The translations under genes were made by a program, and so were the position numbers. A stretch of 50,904 nt of DNA, taken from positions 1 to 50,904 of the forward strand of contig CACYKR010000002.1 in assembly GCA_902774995.1 (NCBI GenBank), given 5' to 3'. The notes below the pieces were generated by a model, which was not told the DNA's origin, ran no database searches, and was given only the letters and a program-made list of their open reading frames with translations. The DNA comes from an uncultured Bacteroidales bacterium (lineage in GTDB: Bacteria; Bacteroidota; Bacteroidia; Bacteroidales; Paludibacteraceae). Shown here piece by piece: positions 25,723 through 33,622 of the stretch (its first letter is position 1; every line of letters starts with the position of its first letter).

Positions 25723-28572
25723 ATGAAAAAACGTTTTATTGCAATTATCCTGCCTCTATTGGCAAGTATGTGCGTTTCTGCCCAGACGTACAAAAACGGT
25801 ACGTGGTATTCGTATTACAGCGATGATACCCATACCATGAACACCCAAGGCGACTATAAGCACGGTGGCGTGTTTGCGCCTACTGCTGGCAGACTGAATG
25901 TCAAATGGAAATATGAGTGGGTTGATTGGTTGGGATTCGCCAGAAAGATCGACACCGAGGTTTTTGAGTCTGCCAATAACGGTAGTTCTACAAATAAAGT
26001 GGGTTCGTTTCAAGAGAAAACAGGCAATGGTAGTGATGTAACCGAGGCTTTCAATATCAGCACAAACATCAACTGGATAGAATACAACCGTTCAGGGTTG
26101 CCCACCCACAAGGTACATGTCTATCATGAGGACATTCCTCTGGCAAAGCACATTCTCTTGGCTTCCGGCGACTACGGCACCAAGGCCGCTTCGCACAATT
26201 TCGGAGAACTGGAAATATTTGCTGTTTCGGATGCTTATACCGTTAATCTGCGTTCGTTCCTCACCAACAGAGACATCACGGTGACCTCCTCCGACCCGGA
26301 GAACTTCCGCGTGGGTAATGCCGACAGCAAGGAGCCTGTTGTCTATGCCGTAGGCGCCAATGCGTGTGCTTCGGCAAACGGTACGGCTGCCACTGCCGGT
26401 GGCGGTACGCTGGGAAAGATTAGCAACTATAACTTCCCTGTCTATTTTGTTCCGCAGAAAGGCGGTTCGTTTGAGGCTACCATCACCATCACCGACGGCA
26501 CCTCTACCGCTACGGTGAAGGTATCTGGTACAGCGCCTAAACACGACCAGACGATCACTTGGGAGCCGGAACTGACCCTGCTCAGTAACGCTACTATAGC
26601 TTCTGCTACCGCTTCTTCGAAACTGGACGTTACGTATAGTTTCGAACCCGCAGGTGTTGTGGCTCTCGTGGACGGTGTGCTGACCCCGCTGACAGACGGT
26701 CGCGTAACCATCACTGCTTCCCAACCCGGAAACGACTTCTATAATCCGGCAGAACCGGTAGTGAAGACTTTCACGATCCATCCGGCAGTTACTTATTATG
26801 AGTATTCCGCAGCTATCTGTGAGGGTGAGACTTATTCGGATAACCTGTTCAACGAGCTGACGGCTTCGGATACATATACCTATAAGACGGCGAATGTGTA
26901 TGGTGGTGATTCGCTTATTTCGCTTGTGCTGACCGTCAATCCGGTATATCGTTTCGTGGAAGAGAAGCAGATTTATCTCGGTGCGCAAGAGACTTGGCAA
27001 GGTCAAGACCTCTCTGCCATTTCATTAGGCGACACCATTTTGACCGCCGAATATCCGACAATCTTGGGTTGTGACTCAATCTATACGCTCCACCTGACCG
27101 TCATCATACCGCCTACTACGTATGGCACCTATGAGGCTGCTATCTGCCAAGGTGACTCGGTGGAGTACGAAGGCAAGTGGTACTTCGGCGAAGCGCAGGA
27201 AGAGGTTACGCTGGCTCAGAAGAACATCCTTGGCGGCGACTCGATCGTTCGTCTGATGGTTACGGTCTATCCGGTATATGCGTTTGACGAATACCTGGAG
27301 ATAAATGCCGGTACCGATACGACTTGGCAAGGCCATGACCTGTCCGAAATCTTCCCTGTGGCGGATACCACGATTGTATCGGAGTATAAGTCTCTCAACG
27401 ATTGTGACTCGACCTACATGCTCCATCTGACTGTTCTGGCTCCTACCCGCCACGGCGTATATGACGCTGCTATCTGCCAAGGTGACTCGGTAGAGTACGA
27501 GGGCAAATGGTATTACGGCGCAGCGCAGGAAGAGGTTACGCTGGCTCAGAAGAACTACTACGGCGGTGACTCTATCGTGACACTGACCGTGGCCGTTCAC
27601 CCGGTATATGCCTTCAACGAAGAGATGACAATGTACGCCGGTGCGGATTCTGTATGGCAGAAGAAAAACCTCTCCGAACTGACGGTAGGCGATACCACGA
27701 TTGTGGCGGAGTACAAGACCATCCATGGTTGTGACTCGACTTACACGCTTCTCCTCCATGTTCTGACACCGCCTACTCATTACGGCGAGCTGAATGTCAG
27801 CCTCTGTTCAGGAGAGAAATTCGTGTACGAAGGCAAGACCTACAAGAAAACGACGACAGCTACGGTAGTGCTGGCGCAGAAGAATATGTACGGCGGTGAC
27901 TCTATCGTGGAGTTGACGGTGAATGTCTATCCGAAGATGCTGATGGAGTCCTCCATGACGATAATCATGGGTACGGAAACGACCTGGGAGAATATAGACC
28001 TCTCTGTCCTGCCGGTAGGCGATACGACCTTGGTAGCCGCATACAAGTCTATCCATGACTGCGACTCGACCTACACGCTTCATCTGACCGTTGAGCCTAT
28101 TCCTACGGCTTACGGCGAGTACGAGGCTGCGTTCTGCGAGGGTGACTCGGTGGAATATGCCGGTGTTTGGTATCACGAGGCTGCGGTGTATGAGATCCCT
28201 CTGGACGAGAAGAACACCCTTGGCGGCGACTCGATTGTCCGTCTCACCGTGACGGTTCACCCGGTAGAGAGCACCGAGGAGACACGCCAGATAATGCTCG
28301 GCACCCAGGAGACATGGAATGAGATTGATTTCTCGGCTCTGCCTCTGGGCGACACTACGCTGGTAGTGAAAGGCACCACGGAGTATGGCTGTGATTCTAC
28401 CTATACTCTGTATCTGACGGTAGTGGAGAATACCGCCACGGCGATAGACCAAACGCAGGCAGACCTCCAGCCCGCAGCGGCGAAGGAACTCCGTAACGGT
28501 CTCATCTACATCCGCAAGGGCGATGACCTGTATGACGTTTGCGGCAGAAAGGTAGAGACCGTACGTCTCTGA
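25723..28572 (+). CDS. Large secreted protein with tandem GCDS/GGDS repeats
   Basis: A 949-residue exported protein. Signal peptide MKKRFIAIILPLLASMCVSA; residues 20-270 a beta-rich region of unknown type (WYSYYSDDTHTMNTQGDYKH, then ASGDYGTKAASHNFGELEIF); residues 270-350 an Ig-like stretch (SSKLDVTYSFEPAGVVALVD). From about residue 355 to 910 come roughly five copies of a 110-residue repeat with AAICQGDSVEYEGKWY, then LAQKNxxGGDSIVxLTVxVxPVYAF, TTWQGxDLS, and GCDSTYTLxLTV. Each full repeat has one Cys near its start and one near its end. It closes with the tail ELRNGLIYIRKGDDLYDVCG found in the two preceding proteins. It starts 9 bases after the previous stop, and a terminator follows. Confidence 0.8.
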   Translation: MKKRFIAIILPLLASMCVSAQTYKNGTWYSYYSDDTHTMNTQGDYKHGGVFAPTAGRLNVKWKYEWVDWLGFARKIDTEVFESANNGSSTNKVGSFQEKTGNGSDVTEAFNISTNINWIEYNRSGLPTHKVHVYHEDIPLAKHILLASGDYGTKAASHNFGELEIFAVSDAYTVNLRSFLTNRDITVTSSDPENFRVGNADSKEPVVYAVGANACASANGTAATAGGGTLGKISNYNFPVYFVPQKGGSFEATITITDGTSTATVKVSGTAPKHDQTITWEPELTLLSNATIASATASSKLDVTYSFEPAGVVALVDGVLTPLTDGRVTITASQPGNDFYNPAEPVVKTFTIHPAVTYYEYSAAICEGETYSDNLFNELTASDTYTYKTANVYGGDSLISLVLTVNPVYRFVEEKQIYLGAQETWQGQDLSAISLGDTILTAEYPTILGCDSIYTLHLTVIIPPTTYGTYEAAICQGDSVEYEGKWYFGEAQEEVTLAQKNILGGDSIVRLMVTVYPVYAFDEYLEINAGTDTTWQGHDLSEIFPVADTTIVSEYKSLNDCDSTYMLHLTVLAPTRHGVYDAAICQGDSVEYEGKWYYGAAQEEVTLAQKNYYGGDSIVTLTVAVHPVYAFNEEMTMYAGADSVWQKKNLSELTVGDTTIVAEYKTIHGCDSTYTLLLHVLTPPTHYGELNVSLCSGEKFVYEGKTYKKTTTATVVLAQKNMYGGDSIVELTVNVYPKMLMESSMTIIMGTETTWENIDLSVLPVGDTTLVAAYKSIHDCDSTYTLHLTVEPIPTAYGEYEAAFCEGDSVEYAGVWYHEAAVYEIPLDEKNTLGGDSIVRLTVTVHPVESTEETRQIMLGTQETWNEIDFSALPLGDTTLVVKGTTEYGCDSTYTLYLTVVENTATAIDQTQADLQPAAAKELRNGLIYIRKGDDLYDVCGRKVETVRL

Positions 28573-28588
28573 CCCGAAAAGGGAATGC

Positions 28589-28623
28589 AAAAATAGCGAC
28601 ACGCAAGTGCCGCTATTTTTTTT
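28589..28623. terminator. Bidirectional intrinsic terminator between convergent operons
   Basis: AATAGCG-a-CAC, loop GCAA, GTG-c-CGCTATT followed by TTTTTT; the opposite strand also ends in a T-run. It serves the receptor operon (plus) and the S41 protease operon (minus), whose stops are 16 and 18 bases away. Confidence 0.85.
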
Positions 28624-28640
28624 GTGCTGTGAGCTGTTTG

Positions 28641-30299
28641 TTACTTCAATTCCAGTAAGGCGCGTTTGAGTTCATCGTCATAGCGGAGGTTAAACGCCGC
28701 CTGACCTTTCTGGTAGTAATAGCGCAGAACAATCTCGCTGCCCAGCATCTGTTTTACCTCCTCTTTGTTACGGTTGATGGCTTCCCTGTAATCCGGTGTC
28801 AGTACCGGTTCAAACGCCTTGAGCTGTGCCAAGGTCGCAGAGTCGAAGTCTTCGTTCTTGGCCATCTTCATCATATCGGCGAAGAACTTGGAGGTCTCCG
28901 TCTCGTACTTGAATCCGCGCTCGTCGAGGAAAGTGCAGAAATCCGCAATCTCTTCGTCCGTCAGTTCAAACACCTCAGGAGCGGCAATGGAGTCATGGAG
29001 GCGGTGGTACCGCGTAGCGTAGTCAAAGAAGTAATGGTTGATATACAGCGAGTAGCATATATCTACTTTTGCCGAGTCGGACATTACGATGTCCGGCAGA
29101 ATACCTCCGGCGGTGTCTTTCTTGAGCTCGTGCCCTTTCTGGCGCTCGCTGTAGTCGATGGCCTGGATGCAACGGCCGGAGGGCAGGTAATACTTGCTGG
29201 TGGTCACTTTGACGTGCCCGCCGTAAGCTACAGGGCGCAGGTTCTGTACCAGACCCTTGCCGAACGTACGCTGGCCGATGAGCGTAGCGCGGTGCAGGTC
29301 CTGTAAGGCGCCGGAGACGATCTCGCTCGCAGAGGCGGAGTTCTTGTCCACCAGCACAACAAGCGGCATGTCTTTGTACCGCGGGTTGTTACGCGTCTTG
29401 TAAGTGCGGTTGCTGTTGGCGGTCTTGCCTTTGGTCTCCACAATCGTCACATCCCTGTCCACAAAGAGGTTCACCAGTTGCAATGCCTCATCCACGATGC
29501 CGCCGCCGTTCCCGCGCAGGTCGATGATAAGACTGCGCGCACCGCGCGTGTAATAAAGGTCGTCCAGGGCGTTGGTGAACGATTGGGCGGAACCCTCCGT
29601 GAACTCCCCGAAGGCGATATATCCCACCGGTTGCGCCAGACTGTCCGCCTCATAGACCGTGTAGTAGCTCACGGGATCCATGTGAATGTCCTCGCGCTCG
29701 ATAGAGACGGTGAAGGGCTTGTCTATCCCCTCGCGCTCCAGCTCCAGCACGACCGTCGTGCCCGGTACGCCGCGGAGGTTGTTGCTCACTTCGGACACGG
29801 AGAGACCTTTGGTCGTCTTGCCGTCCACGGAGAGAATCCGGTCGCCGGCCTGCACGCCTGCACGCTGCGCCGGCTTGCCCTCATAAGGGTTCACGGCATA
29901 CGTCCAGAGGGAGTCTTTGGATACTTTGCCTTTGTTCCTTTGTACTGCCCCCTTGTTACTTGGTCTGGGACGTTGCTGAATGATGGAACCTATACCGCCG
30001 TACTTGCCGGTGGTGAGCATACGCAGATCGCGGTCGTTCTTCTTGGGATAATAGACCGTATAGGGGTCTATCTTACGCAGCATGGCGTTGATAGCCGTCT
30101 CTGTCAGATCGCCGTAGTTCAGGGTGTCCACATAGTTGACATCCACCTGACGCATCACATCCGAGAAGATGTCGATGCACTCGTTCGCCCGCGTGGTCTT
30201 CTCACGGGGCTGGGCTTGGAGGAGAGAACCCCTCCCGGACCCTCCCCACAAAGGGAGGGCTACAAGCATCAATGCTAAAATCTTATGATAATTATTCAT
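28641..30299 (-). CDS. S41-family C-terminal processing protease with PDZ domain
   Basis: A 552-residue exported serine protease. The N-terminal segment MNNYHKILALMLVALPLWGG is an unusual signal peptide partly encoded by a GC-rich repeat. A PDZ domain follows (PAQRAGVQAGDRILSVDGKT near residue 150). The catalytic core has GDVTIVETKG-type strands, the nucleophile Ser in VDKNSASASEIVSGALQD (about residue 320) and the general-base Lys in RTFGKGLVQN (about residue 345). Such proteases trim C-termini of periplasmic proteins. The ATG at 30299 is preferred; the frame upstream of it (30389) reads through another copy of the repeat and the end of coaD. It is last in the run C1 peptidase-yigZ-PlsB-coaD-S41. 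Confidence 0.9.
   Translation of the reverse strand: MNNYHKILALMLVALPLWGGSGRGSLLQAQPREKTTRANECIDIFSDVMRQVDVNYVDTLNYGDLTETAINAMLRKIDPYTVYYPKKNDRDLRMLTTGKYGGIGSIIQQRPRPSNKGAVQRNKGKVSKDSLWTYAVNPYEGKPAQRAGVQAGDRILSVDGKTTKGLSVSEVSNNLRGVPGTTVVLELEREGIDKPFTVSIEREDIHMDPVSYYTVYEADSLAQPVGYIAFGEFTEGSAQSFTNALDDLYYTRGARSLIIDLRGNGGGIVDEALQLVNLFVDRDVTIVETKGKTANSNRTYKTRNNPRYKDMPLVVLVDKNSASASEIVSGALQDLHRATLIGQRTFGKGLVQNLRPVAYGGHVKVTTSKYYLPSGRCIQAIDYSERQKGHELKKDTAGGILPDIVMSDSAKVDICYSLYINHYFFDYATRYHRLHDSIAAPEVFELTDEEIADFCTFLDERGFKYETETSKFFADMMKMAKNEDFDSATLAQLKAFEPVLTPDYREAINRNKEEVKQMLGSEIVLRYYYQKGQAAFNLRYDDELKRALLELK
30227..30260. repeat. GC-rich REP-like repeat inside the S41 protease gene
   Basis: AACCCCTCCCGGACCCTCCCC followed by ACAAAGGGAGGG: inner arms CCCTCCC/GGGAGGG form a hairpin. 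On the minus strand it encodes LWGGSGRGS just after the hydrophobic core of the protease signal peptide. Inverted relative to the copy at 30310-30342. Confidence 0.65.
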
Positions 30300-30309
30300 T
30301 CTTTTTTTT

Positions 30310-30342
30310 CCTCCCTTGAGGGGAGGGCAGGTGGGGTTGTTA
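30310..30342. repeat. GC-rich REP-like repeat between coaD and S41 protease
   Basis: CCTCCCTTGAGGGGAGGG then CAGGTGGGGTTGTTA; the arms CTCCC/GGGAG form a hairpin. Its outer end coincides with the coaD stop codon. With the previous entry it makes an inverted pair enclosing the first 17 codons of the protease gene. Confidence 0.65.
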
Positions 30343-30789
30343 CCGCAGCTTGTTGGGGACAAAGGCGCTGACATCCTTGCCGTAGGCATACAGGTCGCGC
30401 ACGAGGGTGGAGGAGATATGCGCGTATTCGGGGCGGGTGTAGAGGATAATGGTCTCTATGCCTGCCAGCTGTTTGTTCGCCTCCGCCATGTTACGCTCGT
30501 ACTCGAAATCACCGATGCAACGCATGCCGCGGAGAATAAACTGTGCGCCCTGCTCCTGCGCAAAATCAACGGTCAGGCAGTCGTAGATGGCTACCTTCAC
30601 GCGTGGCTCGTCCGCAAAGATCTTACGGATGGCTTCTTCGCGTTCACGGATAGGGAAAGTCTCTTTTTTGGTACTGTTGCGGCCGAGGCCGATGATGATC
30701 TCGTCGAATATCTCCAGACCACGTTTGACGATGTCGTAGTGACCTACGGTAAAGGGATCAAACGATCCCGGGAAAATAGCTTTTTTCAT
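30340..30789 (-). CDS. coaD: Phosphopantetheine adenylyltransferase
   Basis: A 149-residue cytosolic nucleotidyltransferase that makes dephospho-CoA from 4'-phosphopantetheine and ATP, the fourth step of coenzyme A synthesis. It has the GSFDPFTVGHYDIV motif (the (T/H)xGH signature as TVGH) at residues 8-21, RNSTKKETF, ILRGMRCIGDFEYE, and the second nucleotide-binding motif AHISSTLVRDL near residue 125. Length is typical. It starts 4 bases after the upstream acyltransferase stop and its own stop codon lies in a GC-rich repeat. Confidence 0.95.
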   Translation of the reverse strand: MKKAIFPGSFDPFTVGHYDIVKRGLEIFDEIIIGLGRNSTKKETFPIREREEAIRKIFADEPRVKVAIYDCLTVDFAQEQGAQFILRGMRCIGDFEYERNMAEANKQLAGIETIILYTRPEYAHISSTLVRDLYAYGKDVSAFVPNKLR

Positions 30790-30793
30790 AACT

Positions 30794-31792
30794 CTAAACT
30801 CTTGTCTCTAAACTTTTACGGTGATTGATCACCGGAAATTGGTACATTTCATATAATTTCTCACGGAGGAAAGCTTCGTCCTTGTTCGGTATATCGATCA
30901 GGGCTAACCGGCTCTCTATGTATGCGTCAAAATCCGTGCCACGCTCGAAGATTTCATAGCCTTGATGGATATGACGGTCGATGATGTCGCAGATATGTTG
31001 CAGCTGCTCGGAGTGGGGCTGTTCCCTGTACTCGGGGTGGGCGGCGAGCATGGCGTCTATCTCCGGATTGATGCTCGGAGTCAGGCGGTAAACCACACGT
31101 CCTTTGTATCCCTCGATGCCGGTCTGCATGGAGACGACATCGTCCCGTTTGGACTTGTGCCAATTGGGAATGTCGCGTTTGAGTTGCATCTCTGCCGCCT
31201 TGAGGTAGTCGCATGGGTCGAACTCATAACTGATACTTACCGGACAGATATTCAGCGTTTTCACTTGTTCGTACAGGTCGCCTTCGCCTATGGTCAGCAT
31301 GTGGAGAACAGTGGTCTGGGTGAGGTCGTTGCTGTCCTTGGCGCGTCCTTCGCGTTGCGCCAGCCAGATAGACTTGCCTTTGCTGCGGAGCAGGCGGATA
31401 TAGGCGGAGAGCTGCTTGGAGTTCTCCAGCCGGGCATGCGGGCCTGCTCCGCGCTTCACCGCGAAACAACGCAGGTAGCGCATCACAAACTCGATCCACG
31501 GCTTGGCAAACAGGTTATTGCCGACGCCCATGTACGGACGGATGAAATAATGTATCCTCAGCAGGTACGACAGCCACGCCGCGTCCATGATGATGTCGCG
31601 GTGGTTGGTGATGAAGAGCGCACCGTGCCGGATATCTTTCTCAATCTGCTTGCGGTCGCCCAGGTAATCCAGTTTCAGGCTCTTCGTCCGCTTCCACGCC
31701 CATATCTGTAACAGCGGGAAGATAATCAGGAAATCCGTCAGCCATAGAATCCAGCCTACGCGGTACGCCCGTATGTCTTTGAAGTCAGTCAT
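30794..31792 (-). CDS. PlsB-like glycerol-phosphate acyltransferase family protein
   Basis: A 332-residue acyltransferase-fold protein. A hydrophobic N-terminal segment (WILWLTDFLIIFPLLQIWAW) anchors it. The catalytic motif is FITNHRDIIMDAAWLS, followed by KPWIEFVMRYLRCFAVKRG and the acyl-phosphate block IWLAQREGRAKDSND, characteristic of the PlsB/GPAT branch and distinct from the PlsC-like protein at 13486. The rest (residues 190-330) is a soluble extension. Role inferred: acylation of glycerol phosphate or a related head group. The ATG at 31792 gives a normal N-terminus; 11 extra codons upstream would overlap the intergenic stretch. It sits in a tight operon with coaD. Confidence 0.8.
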   Translation of the reverse strand: MTDFKDIRAYRVGWILWLTDFLIIFPLLQIWAWKRTKSLKLDYLGDRKQIEKDIRHGALFITNHRDIIMDAAWLSYLLRIHYFIRPYMGVGNNLFAKPWIEFVMRYLRCFAVKRGAGPHARLENSKQLSAYIRLLRSKGKSIWLAQREGRAKDSNDLTQTTVLHMLTIGEGDLYEQVKTLNICPVSISYEFDPCDYLKAAEMQLKRDIPNWHKSKRDDVVSMQTGIEGYKGRVVYRLTPSINPEIDAMLAAHPEYREQPHSEQLQHICDIIDRHIHQGYEIFERGTDFDAYIESRLALIDIPNKDEAFLREKLYEMYQFPVINHRKSLETRV

Positions 31793-31834
31793 AACAATTG
31801 ATCGTTTTGATGCAATCAAAACCATTTTAACTCA

Positions 31835-32209
31835 TTAACTCTTTAACTCTTTAACGAAGTTTTCAAGGGCATCTTTGGAAGCTTCCCGATAGGCTACCAT
31901 CAGACCGCCGGTGCCGAGGAGCGTGCCGCCGAAATAGCGGACTACTACCACTAAGATATTATCCAGCCCCCGTGCGTCTATAGACCGCAAGATAGGTGCG
32001 CCTGCTGTGCCGTGGGGCTCGCCGTCGTCTTTCGTGCGCCAGAGGTTCGGTCCCAGCCGGTAGGCGTAGCACACATGCCGCGCGTCGTGGTATTTCTTCT
32101 TGTACCACGCGATACGGGTCTTCGCCTCCTCCTCGTCCTTAATGGGCTCCGCGAACGCTAAAAACTTGCTGCCTCTGTCCTTATATATGCCTTGTGCGGT
32201 TGTTGCCAT
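31835..32209 (-). CDS. YigZ/IMPACT-family protein, N-terminal domain only
   Basis: A 124-residue protein matching the N-terminal UPF0029 domain of YigZ/IMPACT: SKFLAFAEPIKDEEEAKTRI, HDARHVCYAYRLG, DDGEPHGTAGAPIL, VVVVRYFGGTLLGTGGLMVA. YigZ proteins are usually about 200 residues and carry a second ferredoxin-like domain (DUF1949), absent here. The short form appears to end naturally, in tandem 8-base repeats whose codons give VKELKS before the stop. The function of the family is not settled. It lies 8 bases after the C1 peptidase stop. Confidence 0.85.
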   Translation of the reverse strand: MATTAQGIYKDRGSKFLAFAEPIKDEEEAKTRIAWYKKKYHDARHVCYAYRLGPNLWRTKDDGEPHGTAGAPILRSIDARGLDNILVVVVRYFGGTLLGTGGLMVAYREASKDALENFVKELKS

Positions 32210-32217
32210 TTCTTTCC

Positions 32218-33492
32218 CTATATTCCTAACTTCTTGCGGATGTCATCAGGGATGGCGTTCTTGTGAACGAGGATGTCGTTCGTCTTGTATTTCATGAACG
32301 CCTCGCTGATATACCAGATACCTTTGTAGTCCGAGCGGACGGTGCCCCAGCTGTTCTTGACCATGTAATAGCGCTTGCCGTTCTGGTCCTTGGCGGTACC
32401 GAAAATCTGCATGCCGTGGTCGTCTGTCGTCTCCCAGTTGTCGTATGCCTGCTGGCGCATCTCCTGGGTGATCTCTTTCTCCGGCAGAGGTTTCTTGGTC
32501 AGCTCCTCTTTCTTCTTGTCCGCCGTCATGCCCAGCCATTTGGCCATGTCGGAACCGGTGAGGTCTGCTCCTTTGTCGTCGTCCGGCATCACGCCTATGC
32601 CTTTGCGGGTGAAGCCTGTCTCACTCACGTCAGCCCCCCACGCCATGGTGTAACCGTTGGCGATGGCGTTGTCAATCACGCGCATGAGCTCGTCAATAGG
32701 CAGGTTGTACATCTGGTCCATGCGCCAGTTGTCGGGTACCTCTAATGCGAAAGTCTGGTAGAACGGGTGATGCGTGTAACTGGTCAGCGATACATAGTCG
32801 TCGGCATCCAGACCTAACGACTCCACGTAGCTCTGCGGAGTGTACATCTGACCCTCATAGAGGAACTCTTTCGGGCAGCGGCCCAGATACGTGTCGTAGA
32901 TCGCCTGCAGACCTTCGCGCCACACCGGCGTCAGTTTCTTGAGACCCGTCAGGGCGTTCAGATAGCCGGCGGCTACTTTGTCCAACTCGGTATGAACGGG
33001 CAGGGTGTCGGCCGGCGTGGAACCGTAACGGATACCCGGCATCACACTCTGCGGCACAAGACCGTAATGCTTCATGCAATAAATCACGTCATACGCGCTG
33101 CCGCCTGCCGCAAAATGCGGCTCGTTATACATCCGCACGCAGTAAGTGGCGCGGTCCATCATCGTCTTGCTCACTACGTACATCTCCGCGAAATCCACCT
33201 CGGTACCTTTCATGCGGAGCACTTCCGACTCTAAAAAACCGAGGGTGGAGAAGGCCCAGCAAGTACCGCTGCGGTGCTGGTCTTTGACCGGCGTGATAGC
33301 TACGCTGTCAACGGTGGTGAAATGCCAGCCCTCGGCGGTGTCCGCTTCCGCTTTCGCCGTGTCCGGAGTAACGGCGGTAATGGTGGTGTCGCTGGAGAGA
33401 ACGGTAGGAGCGGATACGACAAGGGTGGTGTCGGTTTGGGCTATGGCTGCCATACTCATGGCGGCGAAAAGGATAAAGATACTCTTTCTCAT
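32218..33492 (-). CDS. Secreted C1-family (bleomycin-hydrolase-like) cysteine peptidase
   Basis: A 424-residue papain-fold peptidase with a signal peptide (MRKSIFILFAAMSMAAIAQT), hence periplasmic or lipid-free outer location, unlike cytosolic PepC. The catalytic Cys is in PVKDQHRSGTCWAFSTLGFL (about residue 80), the catalytic His in TTDDHGMQIFGTAKDQ and the Asn in YYMVKNSWGTV. The middle contains the bleomycin-hydrolase-type GYTMAWGADVSETG. It probably degrades peptides for amino acid supply. It is first of a five-gene minus-strand operon. No standard -7 box is visible ahead of it; instead the region holds a perfect 11-3-11 palindrome and an 11-bp array. Confidence 0.88.
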   Translation of the reverse strand: MRKSIFILFAAMSMAAIAQTDTTLVVSAPTVLSSDTTITAVTPDTAKAEADTAEGWHFTTVDSVAITPVKDQHRSGTCWAFSTLGFLESEVLRMKGTEVDFAEMYVVSKTMMDRATYCVRMYNEPHFAAGGSAYDVIYCMKHYGLVPQSVMPGIRYGSTPADTLPVHTELDKVAAGYLNALTGLKKLTPVWREGLQAIYDTYLGRCPKEFLYEGQMYTPQSYVESLGLDADDYVSLTSYTHHPFYQTFALEVPDNWRMDQMYNLPIDELMRVIDNAIANGYTMAWGADVSETGFTRKGIGVMPDDDKGADLTGSDMAKWLGMTADKKKEELTKKPLPEKEITQEMRQQAYDNWETTDDHGMQIFGTAKDQNGKRYYMVKNSWGTVRSDYKGIWYISEAFMKYKTNDILVHKNAIPDDIRKKLGI

Positions 33493-33514
33493 ATTATTTT
33501 TTGTTTGTTCTTTA

Positions 33515-33539
33515 GTATTATATACATAGTATATAATAC
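33515..33539. repeat. Perfect AT palindrome, 11-3-11, upstream of the C1 peptidase
   Basis: GTATTATATAC, spacer ATA, GTATATAATAC, 22 bases upstream of the start codon. Arm and spacer lengths equal those of the palindrome at 9471-9495 near lptD, and both have C and G at the inner ends of the arms. Confidence 0.7.
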
Positions 33540-33561
33540 CGATAGGTTGAATGACTGATAA

Positions 33562-33600
33562 TTAGTGCGTGATAAGTGCGCGGTAAGTGCGCAATAAGTT
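33562..33600. repeat. 11-bp tandem array, second locus
   Basis: TTAGTGCGTGA, TAAGTGCGCGG, TAAGTGCGCAA and a partial TAAGTT. On the opposite strand the units are CGCGCACTTA-like, related to the CGCGCTWA units at 9575-9629. Confidence 0.7.
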
Positions 33601-33622
33601 TGTTATTTTTGGTCTAATCCCC

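Noticed and set aside
26800-28440. Regular repeats as a possible CRISPR array
   Set aside because: Units are 330 bases, in frame and translate to beta-repeat domains with a signal peptide; there are no short identical repeats with unique spacers.
31835-32209. The short YigZ-like gene as a truncated pseudogene
   Set aside because: The frame is intact, motifs are complete for the N-terminal domain, no second-domain remnant follows, and spacing to the next gene is normal for the operon.
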